A stretch of DNA of 62,482 nucleotides. Source: Folioceros fuciformis. Taxonomy: Eukaryota > Anthocerotophyta > Anthocerotopsida > Anthocerotales. Under the pieces are notes generated by a model that was not told the DNA's origin, did not search any database, and saw nothing but the letters and a program-made list of their open reading frames with translations. Positions 45,079 to 57,368 of this stretch are shown here, one piece after another. The position numbers were made by a program, and so were the translations under genes. The DNA lies in NCBI GenBank assembly GCA_049999805.1, contig JBNGIO010006317.1, positions 711,662 through 774,143 of the forward strand. Direction: 5' to 3'. The number at the start of each line of letters is the position of its first letter. The first letter of the stretch is position 1.

Positions 45079-47675
45079 ATGAAATACTACGGAGTGCGCT
45101 CGGGCCGCACCCCTGGAGTTTATGATAACTGGGAAGAGTGCCAGCGCCAGGTGACGGAGAATAGATCACACTGGACGAAGTACGTTCCGTGTGGAATCCA
45201 GCTCACGTTTGTGATTGCCACAGGTTTTGGGTTTCCACGGAAGTGACTTCAGAAGATTCTCCACGGAAAGTGAAGCTTGGGAGTTTGTCGAGGAGGGTAA
45301 GACATGGATGGCCGCACCCAATGGAGCATTGAACAGTGGATCAGCAAAGTCTGGGACTCAGACTATCAAACTGGTGTCACTGAAGCGAAGAAATCAAAGA
45401 TCGTTGACAACGACAGTGCCAGAGAGAATTTCCACTGATCCTCCCGTAAGCTTGTTGCACTTAGCTTTCAACCTTCAAAGAGGTTGGTAAGGGTGTTCTC
45501 AAGTGGATGTATTCGCTGCTTTTCAGAGCATATTGTTCCCAGCAGAGGAAGATGTGAACTTGGAGAACAAACTGCAAAGTCGATCGGTGGTCACCTCTAG
45601 TGCCCAACTCGGAAAGGTGTGCCGTTTGAGATGCCTTTCAACAACATTCAGCTCATGCACTGTCATGTTGTGCACTACGTTTACAAAGACTCAACGAGCT
45701 TGAACCGTGTTCTCAGAGATGAGGTTTTCTCTTGTCCAGGGCACATACACCGTACAGTATGATGGTGCGTCAAAAGGGAATCCAGGCAAGGCTGGTGCTG
45801 GAGCGGTTTTGCTTCATCCGGATGGAACTCTGGTATTACTTGTTGATGTGCCTCCCGTGTTTCTTGTTGAATGTAGACCAACCTACATCCGACTTGTGTT
45901 TTATGACAGCTTTGTAGGATGGCCGAGGGTCTGGGAATAGCTACAAACAATGTTGCAGAATATCGAGGTCTCATTCTTGGCCTCCGTGGAGCCTTGGATA
46001 GGGGTATCCGACGGCTTAAAGCTCAAGGCGACTCGACTTTGGTGTGCCAGCAGGTCATTCAAAAGTTTGGTTCCTGTTTCTTAGGTGTGACTTAGACCAA
46101 TTAGTCGAATTTATTCTGACTTTGATTTTGGTGATCAGGTTAGGGGGAAGTGGAAAGTGAATAGTTCCCACCTTCAACAACTATGTGACGAAGTGAAGCT
46201 GCTTGCCAAGAGATTCGAGTCGTTCTCCATCATTCAAGTGGACAGGGTGTGTTGTTGTAAGGATCCACAAGATTCTACAAACTAATGAGGCAAGGCATCA
46301 TCCTTGCATTATGACACATTATTGCCTGTGGACCATTCGTATAGGCCCTTAACAGAGAGGCAGACAGGATGGCTAACGAAGGGGTGGGTCTTCCAGGTGG
46401 GAGCACATTCTTGATCGCTTTAGTCACATTCGGTGAAGGTTTACAGTTTTTGGTTCTGTAACACATTAACCCCAAGATTGCCATTCTCTGCCTGCAGAGA
46501 AGAAATTTCTCAGCTGGTCTGGTCCAAGAAATGACCTGTCCAAAACTTCGTTAGCAAGACCAAGACGGGAGCAACCTGCTTTGTCAGAAAGCTCGATATC
46601 CGGTTTGCCTCTTTATCTTTATGCTCGTTTGCAGAACCTTCTGTTTGCCTAGTACATGTGCTAAAGCAGTGTGGTCGTCCTCTTACCGCTGTCATGTGCC
46701 AGGGAACTCAATATACGAGAACAGTGTGGACAAGGTACTTTCCCTCTGCGTGGCTGTGTGTACCAAGTAGGTTGCACAGGAGGTCTCTGCTAGCTTTGCA
46801 ATCTGCTGTGGCTGTGCCCTGCTTAGGTTGTTATCCTGTCCATTTCATGAACTCATGCACATGGATTTGTGCTGGTGGACACAGGCTGGTTATATTCTGG
46901 AGTTCGATGGCACGTCGATAGGAAGGCCTGCGAGGGCAGGTGCCGGAGCTCTTTTGCTGGATCCAGAAGGAAGAGTGGTTAGCTTCTTCCGGCCAACTGC
47001 AAGAGAGCTATCTTTCCCCATGTGTCTCATTGAATGTTTTATGGAAGCAAGATTATTTCCCGCAGGTCTGCGAGTTGGTGGAGAACGTAGGACAGGCGAC
47101 GAGCAGTGCAGCAGAGTATCATGGCTTGATTCTAGGCCTTAAGGAAGCACTGGGGAGAGGGATCTCAATACTACACGCTAGAGGAGATTCTGATCGCGTC
47201 TGTCAGCAGGTCAGAAAAGTTTTCTCGCCCATTATTCCCTCTCAAATTGCCACTTCCGCATGTCATACATCACAAGTAGTTATGGCCAAGCAAGGATAGC
47301 CTAATTTTCACCTCTGACCTGGAGCACAGCTGCGTGGTGATCGAACGGTGTCATACCATCATGCCAAGTTGCATCAAGAAGCAAAAGCATTGATACAACA
47401 GTTCGCCGGGTTTTCCATCCAACATGTTGACAGTGTACGCCCTGTACGCTTGACTGCATTGTTGTCATTATACTCTGCTGCCTTCCGTCTCCTTATTCCG
47501 TGCTCACCTTGCCTTCGGCTCAACGATGCAGTCTCTGAATGCGCGGGCAGATGGACTTGCGAAGAAGGCATCGGCACTCTCACGTAAACCAGCCTCTCGG
47601 ATGTGCTTTCTGCTTTCGTTCATGCCAGGGGAGTTAGCTTATTCCTACTCTTTGCTGCTCCGTAGGTCTGAATGA
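45079..47675 (+). CDS. Double RNase H protein with RNase H1-type hybrid-binding N-terminus
   Basis: Exons I can support are 45079-45150, 45224-45445, 45527-45616, 45740-45832, 45910-46053, 46139-46246, 46345-46396, 46885-46977, 47066-47209, 47330-47434 and 47532-47675; at least one linker exon between 46397 and 46884 is unresolved. The N-terminus (MKYYGVRSGRTPGVYDNW...FRRFSTESEAWEF) is the small domain shared by eukaryotic RNase H1 and the caulimovirus viroplasmin family; it grips RNA-DNA hybrids. Two RNase H domains follow, each with the full acidic set: first D in YDGASKG, E in NVAEYRG, D in GDSTLV, D in READRM; second D in FDGTSIG, E in AAEYHG, D in GDSDRV, D in ARADGL. They should cut RNA in hybrids, in nucleus or organelles. 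Matching exons are 93, 144 and 108/105 bp in both domains, so the gene grew by an internal exon-set duplication. It is a cellular gene, not a viral insert. Confidence 0.8.
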
Positions 47676-48668
47676 GCTCTTAGCAAGGCAACAGCATCAG
47701 AGCAAGACAGCACTGCAAGGCTGTGCAGACACAAAGCGAAAGGCAGTGTCAAGTGTAGGGGCTCGCTCATTCTCAACGCTGCAGACGCAGGCAGCTTCGA
47801 ATTCGTGTAGGAGAAGCTGCCACGCTGAAAGGCTGGCCGATGGGCCCGTGTACAATCAAGCCTCGTCCGTCTGTAGCATCAGGAATGGAGTTTGGATGAC
47901 GAAGGTAACGGTAGGTCTCCTTTTCAACAATGAGAATTGCACTGTGTTGTGTTGTATTTTGCTCACCAAATGCATTGTTGTGGATTCAGAGAAGTGGCCG
48001 TCCGTGGTCGGTTGCTGCCAATTTCGTCGGGCGGATACCCCTTCTATGTCTCTATATGGGGTCCTCAACTTCCTGCGTCTCTGTGCGTAACGTGAACGGC
48101 CTGGTCACCTTGCCCTCACACATTCGCCACATTCCCACCCCTTTCTTCTGTCGTTGAAGCTGTTGCTTTGGAATCATGTTTCTCGGATTTCTAAAGATTA
48201 GACTGAAAAGCAAACCCGGGCCTGAGCGTCTCTGAAAAGCATCCTTATGGTTTAGTAGGTCAATTCTGCGAGGGCTTGCCTTATGTCCTAGGGTTTCCGC
48301 TGGCACCGAGAGGAAGTCCGATGCCTTCCAAGTGTGTTGTCCCACCGTTTTACTGATCACGAACGAAATGTGGACGGCCGATTGAAAAACGGTGAGAGCA
48401 CAAAATCGAGCTTGCAACCCCGAAGACGGTTGTAGTGTCCCATCTGCAACGAGCAACAGTCTTGGCACAGCCATCCTGAGTCCAGCTTGGAAGCAAGGGC
48501 ACGATGTTCTCCCAGGACGGATTCCCCTGCCCGTGCCTCCGAGGAATGAATGTGCTCTCGTTTATGGAAGAACGGAGTGGTGGATCAGGTCACTGATTGC
48601 TCTAAGGTGTCCAGTGTTGTTTACGGAGCTCTCTGTTCTGTTGAGATTAGCTTGGTGGCTCTAGCAAA
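47676..48668. other. Intergenic stretch, no gene recognised
   Basis: It lies between two plus-strand genes. The longest open frame (48052-48474 minus) shows no domain. The last few hundred bases should contain the hydrolase promoter. Confidence 0.5.
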
Positions 48669-49489
48669 ATGGTCGCAGTAGAGTACAGCGCCGTGGATGG
48701 GGAAGATGGCGTCTCTCTGGCAGTGCGAGTCTACAAGCCGGATGCAGCAGAGGGGGCTAGGCAACTGGTGTTGGTGCTGGTGCATCAGTACTCAGTGATG
48801 GGGGGCTGTCAAGGTTTGCTGAAGGGCATGGCAACCGAGCTTGCAAGGCGAGGCTACACGACAATCACTTTTGACATGAGGGGTGTCGGTCGGTCCACTG
48901 GCCGACCGACCATCACTGGATTTGCGGAGGTGCGAGATGTGGTGGCCGTGTGCCGCTGGGCCGTGGAGCATATCCCCGCACCCGAGGTTCTGCTTGTGGG
49001 ATCTTCCGCTGGTGAGATCTAACTTCCCTCGTACTAGATGGCGTCTATCCAGGTTATCAGTCGTGAAAAATCTGCTGCACAAGGGATGGGATGGCGAATG
49101 TTTCTCCGGTATCAGCTTCCGGCTCCCTGGTGTGTGAAACTGCCGTTGTTGTTTCAGGTGCTCCTATAGCAGGTTCGGCGGTGGACGAAGTGCCTGAAGT
49201 GCAAGGGTACGTAGCTCTTGGATACCCTTTCGGCTTGGCTGCTTCCATTCTTTTTGGGAGGCATCACAAGTACGTCCTGCAGTCCACTAAGCCAAAGCTC
49301 TTTGTCATGGGCACTAGTGACGGCTTCACCACTGTGAAGCAACTGCAATCTAAGTTGAAAACAGCTGTGGGAAGAGTGGAGACCCAGCTGGTTCCAGGCG
49401 TCGGCCATTTCGAGATGGAGGGACCCCAGTATGACGAGCAAATGGCCTCGTATGTTGAACAGTTTGCTGAGAGTTTGAAAGAACAATGA
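48669..49489 (+). CDS. Alpha/beta-hydrolase fold protein
   Basis: Two exons (48669-49011 and 49158-49489) join in phase 1 across a 146-bp GT-AG intron to give 224 residues. The fold marks are in order: VLVHQYSVMGG (oxyanion strand), FDMRGVGRSTG, nucleophile elbow GSSAG with the intron splitting its last Gly, GTSDGF (acid) and VGHFEMEGP (His). The Ser-Asp-His triad is complete, and the size is that of a compact cytosolic hydrolase without a lid. There is no signal peptide. The substrate cannot be predicted; the nearest families I can name are the small dienelactone-hydrolase-like and TEX30/KANSL3-like hydrolases. Confidence 0.85.
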
Positions 49490-49644
49490 CCTCATTGTAG
49501 TCTAAATAATTGCTAGCTAGCACAGCACAGCCCATAGCCCACTGCGTGAAGGACTGACGTCCACTGAATGCGGGAACGGACTGCTTCAAGCCATGCTTGT
49601 CATAAACCTGGATGACAGTGGAATGCAAGAGCGAGGACAGTCCT

Positions 49645-51684
49645 TTAGCTTTTGTTCACTCTCTCTCTGACGCATTCCACTCGCAGCAGGACCGCGTTAG
49701 ACGTGGTCATGACGATGTCAGTGGCAGCGTGCTTGTAGTTAGGAGAAAGCGTCCACTTGAAATGGTGCAGCAACGCGGCGAGCACACTCTTGGCCTCCAT
49801 GAGAGCAAAAGCCTGGCCGACGCAGATACGGGGCTCGCCCCCGAAAGGATGGAAGGCGTTGGCTTTTGTTTTCTGCGCTGCTTCGATTCCATTCTGAAAC
49901 CGGGCCGGATTGAAGTGCAAAGGATTGTCACCCCAGTACTCAGGATCGATGTGCATGAGCACATGGTAGAAATGCACGATGGTGCCAGGATGTACTTCCA
50001 GGTCTCCGATTCTGTGCTTGGTTTTGGCCTCTCGAATTAGGTCAGTCACCGGCGGGTACAGTCGGATCGACTCGTTCAAGATGTTCCCCATCTGCGGATG
50101 CATCGTAGTAAAGAATCAGTATGATACTGCCGATCAATGCAATGAATGCGGAAGTATGGATGCGGGAAGGTATGGATGCAAGAAGTCGAGGATGCGGGTG
50201 CTCACGGTTGTGAGTTTGGTAAGGTCGGCGGGGTCGAGGATCCCGGTGCCGCCTGAGACTCGCCTCACTTCCTCCCAGGCCTTGTCCTGCCACTCGGGGT
50301 GGCTGGCCAGCAGCATAAGGGTCCAGTTTATGAGCTGGGCAGTGCTGCCGAATCCTGCTACGAACATGGTTCTGCACTCCTGAACTATCTGGTCCAGGCT
50401 CATGGTCTTGCTCCCTCGTAGATGCGCGTCAACCATGATCCCCAGCAGATCGTGCCCAGAGTTGTAGGTGCCACTGCTGGCACCAGCTTGGTAGTGCGCT
50501 TGGACTGCCTCGATCCGCTTGGCCACCACGTCCTGCACCAGGGCCTCCAGCCGGGCACCTGCTTCGGCAGCCTGCTTCTCCATCTTGGTCTTCGGGAGAA
50601 ACCTGATGAGGCACACAAAGCATGGCTGGGAGAATCAACCACGCCTGCAAAAAATCACAATCACCCCTCGCCCACCTCAATCGAATTCCAAGCAAGTTGA
50701 ACATGGTCAGTCATTATTACTTGTTTCCGGGAACAAGGTTCTTCAGTGTGAAGAGGCCTTCCACGGCGATTAGCAGCTGCTCCTCCAGAGCCCTGTACAC
50801 CAAACCCAGGCTGTCGGAGCTCTGGCTCCCAGCAACTGCAGCTCCAAAGGTGCAGTACGTGACCACCTCCAAGGTTGTCTTGTTGATGTCGTGTATGGAA
50901 TACATTTCTGCGCGGCCTCCTTGCTCTGCGACCCTCTAGCCCCAGATATCAACCAAGTCCGCTGTGGCTCTCGCCATATGGTGATGCAGGCCCTGGAGGA
51001 GCCTCGACATACAGTCAGCCAGCCTGGTCACGCGAAGTAGACTCGAGTAGGAACGGACCGTCCGTCACAGAACTCCGCAAGTCACCTCGGAATCCCTGAC
51101 TTATGACCTTCCGTTGCTGCGCCCAGAACTCGTCAGTATCGAGGGCCACGATCCCCAAGCCAGTGATGCTGGCGAAGGCGTCTCGGAGAACCTCGTTCCT
51201 CTTGTAGTCCGTGGCATGGGTGACGGTGAAGTCCCTCCAGAGCTCAGCATCCCACACACCCAAGTGCGTCTTGTCCAGCATTTCCCAAACCACCATCTTC
51301 TTGCCTGCACCGCACCGCACCGCACCGCACCGCACCGCGCAGCGCCACCACCCACAATCAGCACAAATCTGGAGTACCACCAGGCACTGCGAAGTCAGAT
51401 CTACGGACACACCAACCGTGAGCGTGCCGCGAGGACCAGTTCAGGATGTACGGATGCATAGCCTTCACCAACCCATTCTGCTCCACCGACAGAGGAGCAC
51501 GAGGCGCAGATCTCGCCTCCTGCAATTCCAGCAAGTTGCTAAGCAGAGGCACGAATCGGGGTCCTCCAACTCCCTGCTTCTGGTAAAACACCCGCCTCCT
51601 CCACGGCTCCCACACTGCTTTGTACACCACAAACGCAGTTGCCAGAAACTCTGGAATTCGCAGCACCACCGGGACTCCTGCCAT
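49645..51684 (-). pseudogene. Cytochrome P450 (CYP72-clan-like) with an in-frame stop
   Basis: Five exons (51684-51417, 51304-51069, 50992-50721, 50602-50206, 50091-49645) keep phase and would encode 539 residues, but codon 187 is TAG (50938-50936) inside an alignable stretch (LVDIWG-stop-RVAEQGG). No intron can remove it. The rest is P450: membrane anchor, HPYILNW, WAQQRKVISQGFR (C helix), ExxR (E398, R401 in NESIRLYPP), FNPARF, and the haem loop PFGGEPRICVG with C481. Two key places are odd: the Gly of FxxGxRxCxG is Glu477, and the I-helix AGxET is AGFGST (no acid). The second exon's end was placed by phase (76-bp intron) and is the least sure junction. It could be a pseudogene, a sequence error plus a non-monooxygenase P450, or a null allele. 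Confidence 0.78.
51312..51348. repeat. Pentanucleotide microsatellite (ccgca)n inside P450 intron 1
   Basis: About six tandem ccgca units, next to the acceptor site of the first P450 intron. Confidence 0.9.
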
Positions 51685-52295
51685 GAATCAGTTATCCCTT
51701 GGAAAAGTCGCCCAGTCGAGCTTCTTGTTCAGCGCACATGCGTTCGGACTGCGACTGCAACTGCAACTGCACCCCCCGTGCGCGCATTTAAGGAACGCAG
51801 AGAGCTACATGGTCAGCTCCCCCCTTACTGTACCCAGTCCACCCCTCTTTACTAAAACGTCTTGTTCGTGCCAGCTCGTGCCTTTGTAGCAAGCAAGTCG
51901 CAACGTGACAGGACTGGACGCCGGCGCCTGCGTCATGGTGCACCTGCTCGCCCTCCCCACCAGTGGAATTTCTCTCTTCCCAAGGTGTATTGCAACATGT
52001 GCTTAACAGGACTGTCATGGTTGGGCTTGTTCTCCTGTGCGCCGGGGTATTCTATAGATAAAGTGGTGTCTCTTCTCGTGTAAGGCCAAGGGCGTATAGG
52101 ACCAGGGCAGTTGCAGGCCAAGGGTGCATAGGACCAGGGCCAGTGCAGAGCAAGTTGCATTTTGGACCCATCCACAACCCTATGGCCAACTAGAATCCTG
52201 GACCTATTGGAAAGCATCCGGTCAATATTGTGCATAAACAGATTGGCAATTGCTGTAAGAAGTATGTTGACATGGAGTCCCATCCAGCCGTGACC

Positions 52296-52420
52296 CATAA
52301 TGCAATCCGAGATGTTATGCAATCTGATCCGAAATGTCATGCAATCCGATCCGAAATGTCATGCAATCCGATCCGAAATGTCATGCAATCCGATCCGAAA
52401 TATCATGCAATCCGAGATGT
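52296..52420. repeat. Minisatellite, unit 21 bp, about five copies
   Basis: Copies of atgcaatccgatccgaaatg(t) follow each other, some shortened by loss of the gatcc part. Non-coding. Confidence 0.92.
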
Positions 52421-52423
52421 CAT

Positions 52424-52556
52424 ATTCTCGATGGCTAGGGAATATGGATACTCATGAATACTTTGCACAAGAGGGTTTCATTTAGAGCCCACCTTTCTCG
52501 ATGGCTAGGGAACATGGATACTCATGAATACTTTGCATTTCATTTAGAACCGACCT
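52424..52556. repeat. Imperfect 62-72-bp tandem duplication
   Basis: Two copies start tctcgatggctagggaa (52427 and 52497) and continue tggatactcatgaatacttt; the second has lost about 10 bp. Confidence 0.88.
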
Positions 52557-53098
52557 TGTTTTGAGTGGTAGATGTGGTTGTCATATATCTCACTAGAAAT
52601 TCTATTTGTGAGCACCTGAAGGCCTGAAGACAGCACCTGAAGGGCAACCCGCGGTGCAGCAAAACGGGGCTGTGCAAAACGCTGATAGTTCGAAGGGGCT
52701 CTTCCGTGCTTACTCTTGAAACGTAGTGTTGGTATTTGCAGCATGCGCTCTGGGGAGCTTGTGTTTAGTACTTTGACAAATCCTAGTTATATAACTTATT
52801 TTCACTATATTGGACATCGAGGCTGTTGGACATAAAACATGCGAGCAGCCAAACGATGGATATTTTGGATGCTTTGTGAAGCTTCGCGCTTGCCAGGATG
52901 TTCGGTCCACTCGGTTTTCTAAGCCCAAACCCCGACTGTGTGCAGTTGTTTGCTCTGTAGGGATCCCAAAGTAGCCTGTGGAATGTCGTCTGAATGTATG
53001 CAGTTGTTTGCACTGTCGCCATCTTGCAGCAACCTGTGCCATGTCGTCCTTGAAACTGCTGTGAGATTTGGAGACGATCGATACGATTCGGCGCCAAC

Positions 53099-55078
53099 AT
53101 GGATCCGTTGGACATAGACATCGCTCTCACGGCCAGTCTCTGGGCCAGACCTACATTTAGATGCCAGTCCTTCCTTACGGTGTTACTGGACTTCGATAGA
53201 GAAAGCTTGGTGGCCGGCCACGCTGAATCTGCGGCGGAATTCAAAAGAATGGCGGATGATCCTGAATGTGCCATGAAGCCGTTCACCCACATTGTGCTGG
53301 ATCCTCTAAGGCCATTCGCCTACCTTCCAAGAATTGGAGGTTGGCAACCCTGCGGACGTGATGCCGACTGCCGACATATGCTTGGCTCAGCAGGCTAAAG
53401 CGCATTTTCTTCAGCGTGGAGTGGAGCATATGAGGTTGGGCTTGCATTGCCTCAACGAACTTTTTCTTACTCGAGAAAACGCTCACTTGGCTGACAACCA
53501 GTGGACCAGAGCGCTTTACTGCTACAAACTCGAGTTGCATTCTCCTGGAGGATATGAAGGACACCAAAGCCGGCGCGGATTTGTCATCTACCTCGGTGGA
53601 CCGGGACGAGGCCACTACCTCCACAGCAGGTTCCAAGAGCTCGAATCCGCTGCACCAAGAAGTCCAATACATGCTTGAGGTTATCCATTTCCATCGATGT
53701 GGTACGTATCTGCGTTTGGGGAGCTACAAAAATGCATTGGCGGATGCCGACATGTGCTGACAGCTAAACCCTCCGATTCGGATCGGCTGGCCGAGATCCG
53801 GCATCAGAAATTCAGGGCAAGAGTGGCTATGAAGGAGAGTGGTCTAGGCATCTACGAGTTTGACGACGAGGACTTCTGCAGGTACTCTGGAACTGAGCAC
53901 GCGCTAGGCTGTGCTCCTTTCGTTGGAGCTATTGAGCTTCGCGATAGTATCGATAGTGGCGAGTGTGGGATGTTTGCATCCCAGGATGTGAAGCCGGGGG
54001 AGCTACTCCTTGTGAGCAATCCCCTTGCACGAGGAAAAGCTCACCAGTCTTGGCCCCAGATACTGTTTTACAGTGGAAGCTGTCTTTTGTCAAGTAAGGA
54101 ACCTGAGCATGGCCAACATAAACTCTGGAACTCCCGATTTCAGAATTTGTTTGTCGAGATCGTAGCCAAGGCACAACACTCGCCGCAGTACGCGGCGCAG
54201 CTCAGGAGCATGCTCCGAGGCACAACGTGGAAGCCTTACTTAGATATTTTCACTAACGATTGGGATGACGACTCGTTTGGAGATGTAAGATCACTGGAGG
54301 ACCACCAATTCCACTTGACGACAGTGGACATCAATGATATCCGACGCGTTGTGGAAACCTTGGGCAAATTTGACAGGGCGCAGTACGGACTGCCTTGTTT
54401 CTTCAAGCACTCTTGTGCTCCTAATTGTGTCTGCTACACGGAGACTACACGGAGCGGCGGAACTATGTTCATTGCCTCCACTACCATGTTTCCCGCTGGA
54501 GAGAAACTTTCGATCAAATTGGTGTCCAACTTCCACAGTAACCTCATCCGCAGTGAACAGTTTAGGCGACAACTCGAAAAGGATTTCTGCAGGTGTCAGC
54601 GGTGCAGGTTTGAAGAACATGTAGTCATGAATATCCCGGATTTGCGAGCTCTGCTCTGCAGTCGTGGTTATCCGGCATTGCTAGGAATAGAAGCTGTGGA
54701 TGCTATTCAGATGGTAGAGGACATGCTAGCCACACCTTCTGAAGCTAGGAAGGGCTCTCTGCAGACGATAATACTGTCCAATGGCAGTGGCGAGTATGTG
54801 CTAAGGAAATGCTTTCAAGTCAAAGCTGGCTAGCGAAGATACTGCACAGCGATATCGACTCTCCTCACCTCACTGATGAGAAGCATAAAGATTGGATCCG
54901 TTGCTCCTCCGCCCTTGCTTTTGTTGTACCGTTCTTGTCGGCACCAACTATTGCAGCGGAATGGATGGATGAGGTAGGGCGAATTTTAACAGCAGTTGAA
55001 CCTGGCACATCAAACGACTTAACCATTCTCGCCTTCTGTAGGGATAAAATGCATCTTCGGACATTGAGGAAATTGTAG
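53099..55078 (+). pseudogene. TPR-SET lysine methyltransferase-like gene with frame breaks
   Basis: The long frame 53763-54833 encodes a SET domain: FVGAIELRDSIDSGECGMFA at its start, then KHSCAPNC, a phosphate-loop-like FPAGEKLSI and a zinc-binding CRCQRC tail. Ahead of it are TPR-like helices (NQWTRALYCYKLEL; GSYKNALADAD). SET proteins of this kind methylate lysines on histones or other proteins. The frame must change at about 53330, again between 53520 and 53555, back at about 53755 (ATGTGC|TGACAG, one C short), and again near 54815, where a C-terminal helical frame runs on to 55078. None of these points has usable splice sites. I therefore call it a pseudogene, although sequence errors in a live gene remain possible because the SET core is intact over 350 codons. 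Confidence 0.65.
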
Positions 55079-57368
55079 AGAATTAAGTAACAAAGCAAGT
55101 TTGAGTGCCAAGCAAGAAGTCCCATGCAAAAGCATGTTTAGTAGAGCAGATTACTAAGAGTGTGTAAGCATGTTTAGTAGAGTAGTTGGACAATTTAGTT
55201 GAGTTTAGTTCAGTTTCTCCTCGAAAGCCTTGAGAACATTGAATGCTTGGGCTACGCATGGAGAGCATGTGTTGCTTGGGTTGTGAGCACAAGATAGGTG
55301 TGATGTGAATGTGAGCACAAGATAGGTGTGATGTGAAGGAGCTGTTGGAGGTGGTCAAGAGAAGGAAGAACTAAGCTCCTAACTTAGGCAAAGATGGGGA
55401 GCTCTCTCTAATCCTAAGCTCCTAGCTCAGACAAAGATGGGGCTCTCTCCAGGCCTAAGCTCCTAACTTTGACAAAGATGGGGAGCTTCTTATTGACTCA
55501 TGGTTTGGAAATAAAGAGCAACAAGGGTGCCGGTGGTGAGTCCTCCTAGTTAAGGAGGGCAGGCTATATGGAGGCCTAGTGCTATGTCTGGTGTTTAATT
55601 ACTGACTCTTGCTTTTACTCTTAACTGCGTAGTTTTACCCCTTTGAAGGGGTGTTATTGAAGAAGTACTGAAAATTCTGTCAATTTGCTCAACTGGGATC
55701 TCAAACAAGCGCCACGCTTCATTTATGATCTCTATTGAAATAGCCTAATTGATAGTTTCCAAAGTGAATTAAATTTGTGAGTAAAAATCAAAGTAAACTA
55801 AAATACGCTAGTTGTATCATATACTAATACGTATTATGTAAGGACTAAATAAGGATGCTGGTACTAAAGTCATGCAAAGTCTCTCTCCTTGTTTACATGG
55901 TGCAGTTTAAGTCTTTCTCTCCTTCTTAAAGTCTCTCTACTTGATGCATATCTCTACTTGATGCACAATAACCCCTTTAAAACGAACGAATCCCTACACA
56001 AATCAATCCCACACAAAGCACTCAGGAGTCATACCATGAACGATTTAAGTAAAATAAGGTAAAAAGTAAAAAAAATAAAAATGAAAGAAAATGAAAGCTA
56101 ACGTAGGAGCTGCCCTAACTCTTAGAGAGTGGAGTTGCTGGAACTACTTAGTGTTTCTAGGGGAAGGTTTAGAGATGTGAATGAAGTTAGTAGTTGCATG
56201 ATTAAGTTAAGGATATATAACAACTAGAACAAAAGCTTCGATCATTCATCTCATCCTCCCAAGTCAATCATGATGGGATGCCTCCTGCTTGTTCTTGCTA
56301 TTTTTTTAATTAATCTATTTTAAATATATTTTTTTATCTAAAATTATTTTAACCTATTAAACCTATTTATTCAAATACTCAGTTGTGCACACTATCCGGA
56401 CTTCCGTTTTGTTGGCCATTTCCGCAACGGAATTTTGTGGGTACCCTTATTGTGCACATATGTTCCGGTTCCTGCATCTAGGGTGCTTGGTGTCCCGAAG
56501 TAGATCTCTTTGGGTTCCTAGATCTAGGTTGGTTTGTGTCTTGTGTGCGCATCCCAGCTAGGGTTCATTGCTGCAATGACACTCCATTTTACCAAAACCT
56601 CTATTCTACTGCTACATTGCTTTACTTGTTTTGTAATCTTAGTAGTATTTATTTAATATATTCACTTCAACAAAGGAACAATATACCTACCCTAAGGCTT
56701 GAGTGTGCTAGTATACCAGTGTACTCTATGCCCACTAAGTTTGCCATGGTCTTCCTTTGGGAAGGTTACAATGGGCTTTTCAAGGTGTTCCATGTAGGCT
56801 GAAGTGTGCTTGATGTAGTGCAAAAGGCTATACAAGGAAAAATATGTTTGAAGGACAAAGAAATCAGTATATGTATATAGTCGTGATTCACTTGCTTCGG
56901 TAGTTGATTTAGTAGATAGGGCTCTTACCATTTCGCATCACGACAATTACAGGAGCAAGAGTTTCAAGTTTTATAGGATGAGAAAAAAAGGTGGGTTTCT
57001 AAACCCACCCTGGAGATGGACCCCACTCAACCTGGACCTGTTGCTACGTGAACGGCCTTGCTCATTGAACTGAACTGCAACGGCTGTACTACTAGTACGT
57101 GGGAACTTTGGAACAGTGCCACCGTGAGATAGGTTTACCGAACAAGGCTTGCGATGTAAGCTACTGTTATTTCCTCACGTGTTGGTACACGTCACTGGTC
57201 CACGTCATTCTACGCGTTGCTCTTCACCTACACCTTCTGCCGATCTGCTTTCGATCTCGAGAAGGCTTTGCAGACGTTTGGGAGAAGGACGAGGCCAGTT
57301 AGAGACTTGAGAGGAGTACACTATTGCGCGGAGAGGACAGGAGAGAGATCAAGATGTGTTTTCCAATC
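55079..57368. other. AT-rich intergenic stretch with short tandem repeats
   Basis: Near 55.1-55.5 kb there are several short direct repeats (listed separately). From 55.6 to 57.0 kb the sequence is AT-rich and holds no frame with a domain. The last 300 bp rise in GC and should contain the promoter of the His-rich gene. Confidence 0.5.
55290..55500. repeat. Two small tandem arrays
   Basis: The first is gagcacaagataggtgtgat twice (near 55286 and 55312). The second is three copies of aagctccta.ct...acaaagatggg starting at 55373, 55416 and 55457, period 41-43. Confidence 0.88.

Larger units (their letters stand above)
51685..53098. other. Intergenic stretch with small tandem repeats
   Basis: It holds the presumed P450 promoter and leader, a short duplicated piece near 52084-52150 (ggccaaggg.g.ataggaccagggc twice), the minisatellite at 52.3 kb and a 70-bp duplication. 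No gene is recognised. Confidence 0.5.

Noticed and set aside
45079-45445. Viroplasmin-like domain as a sign of an integrated caulimovirus
   Set aside because: The same small domain is the normal N-terminus of eukaryotic RNase H1. Here it is spliced to two cellular-type RNase H domains, with many introns and no reverse transcriptase, coat or movement frame nearby.
46398-46884. A specific linker exon starting at about 46642 (EPSVCLVHVL...)
   Set aside because: The acceptor and phase fit, but I could not find a convincing donor in phase 0, so the exon is left unresolved.
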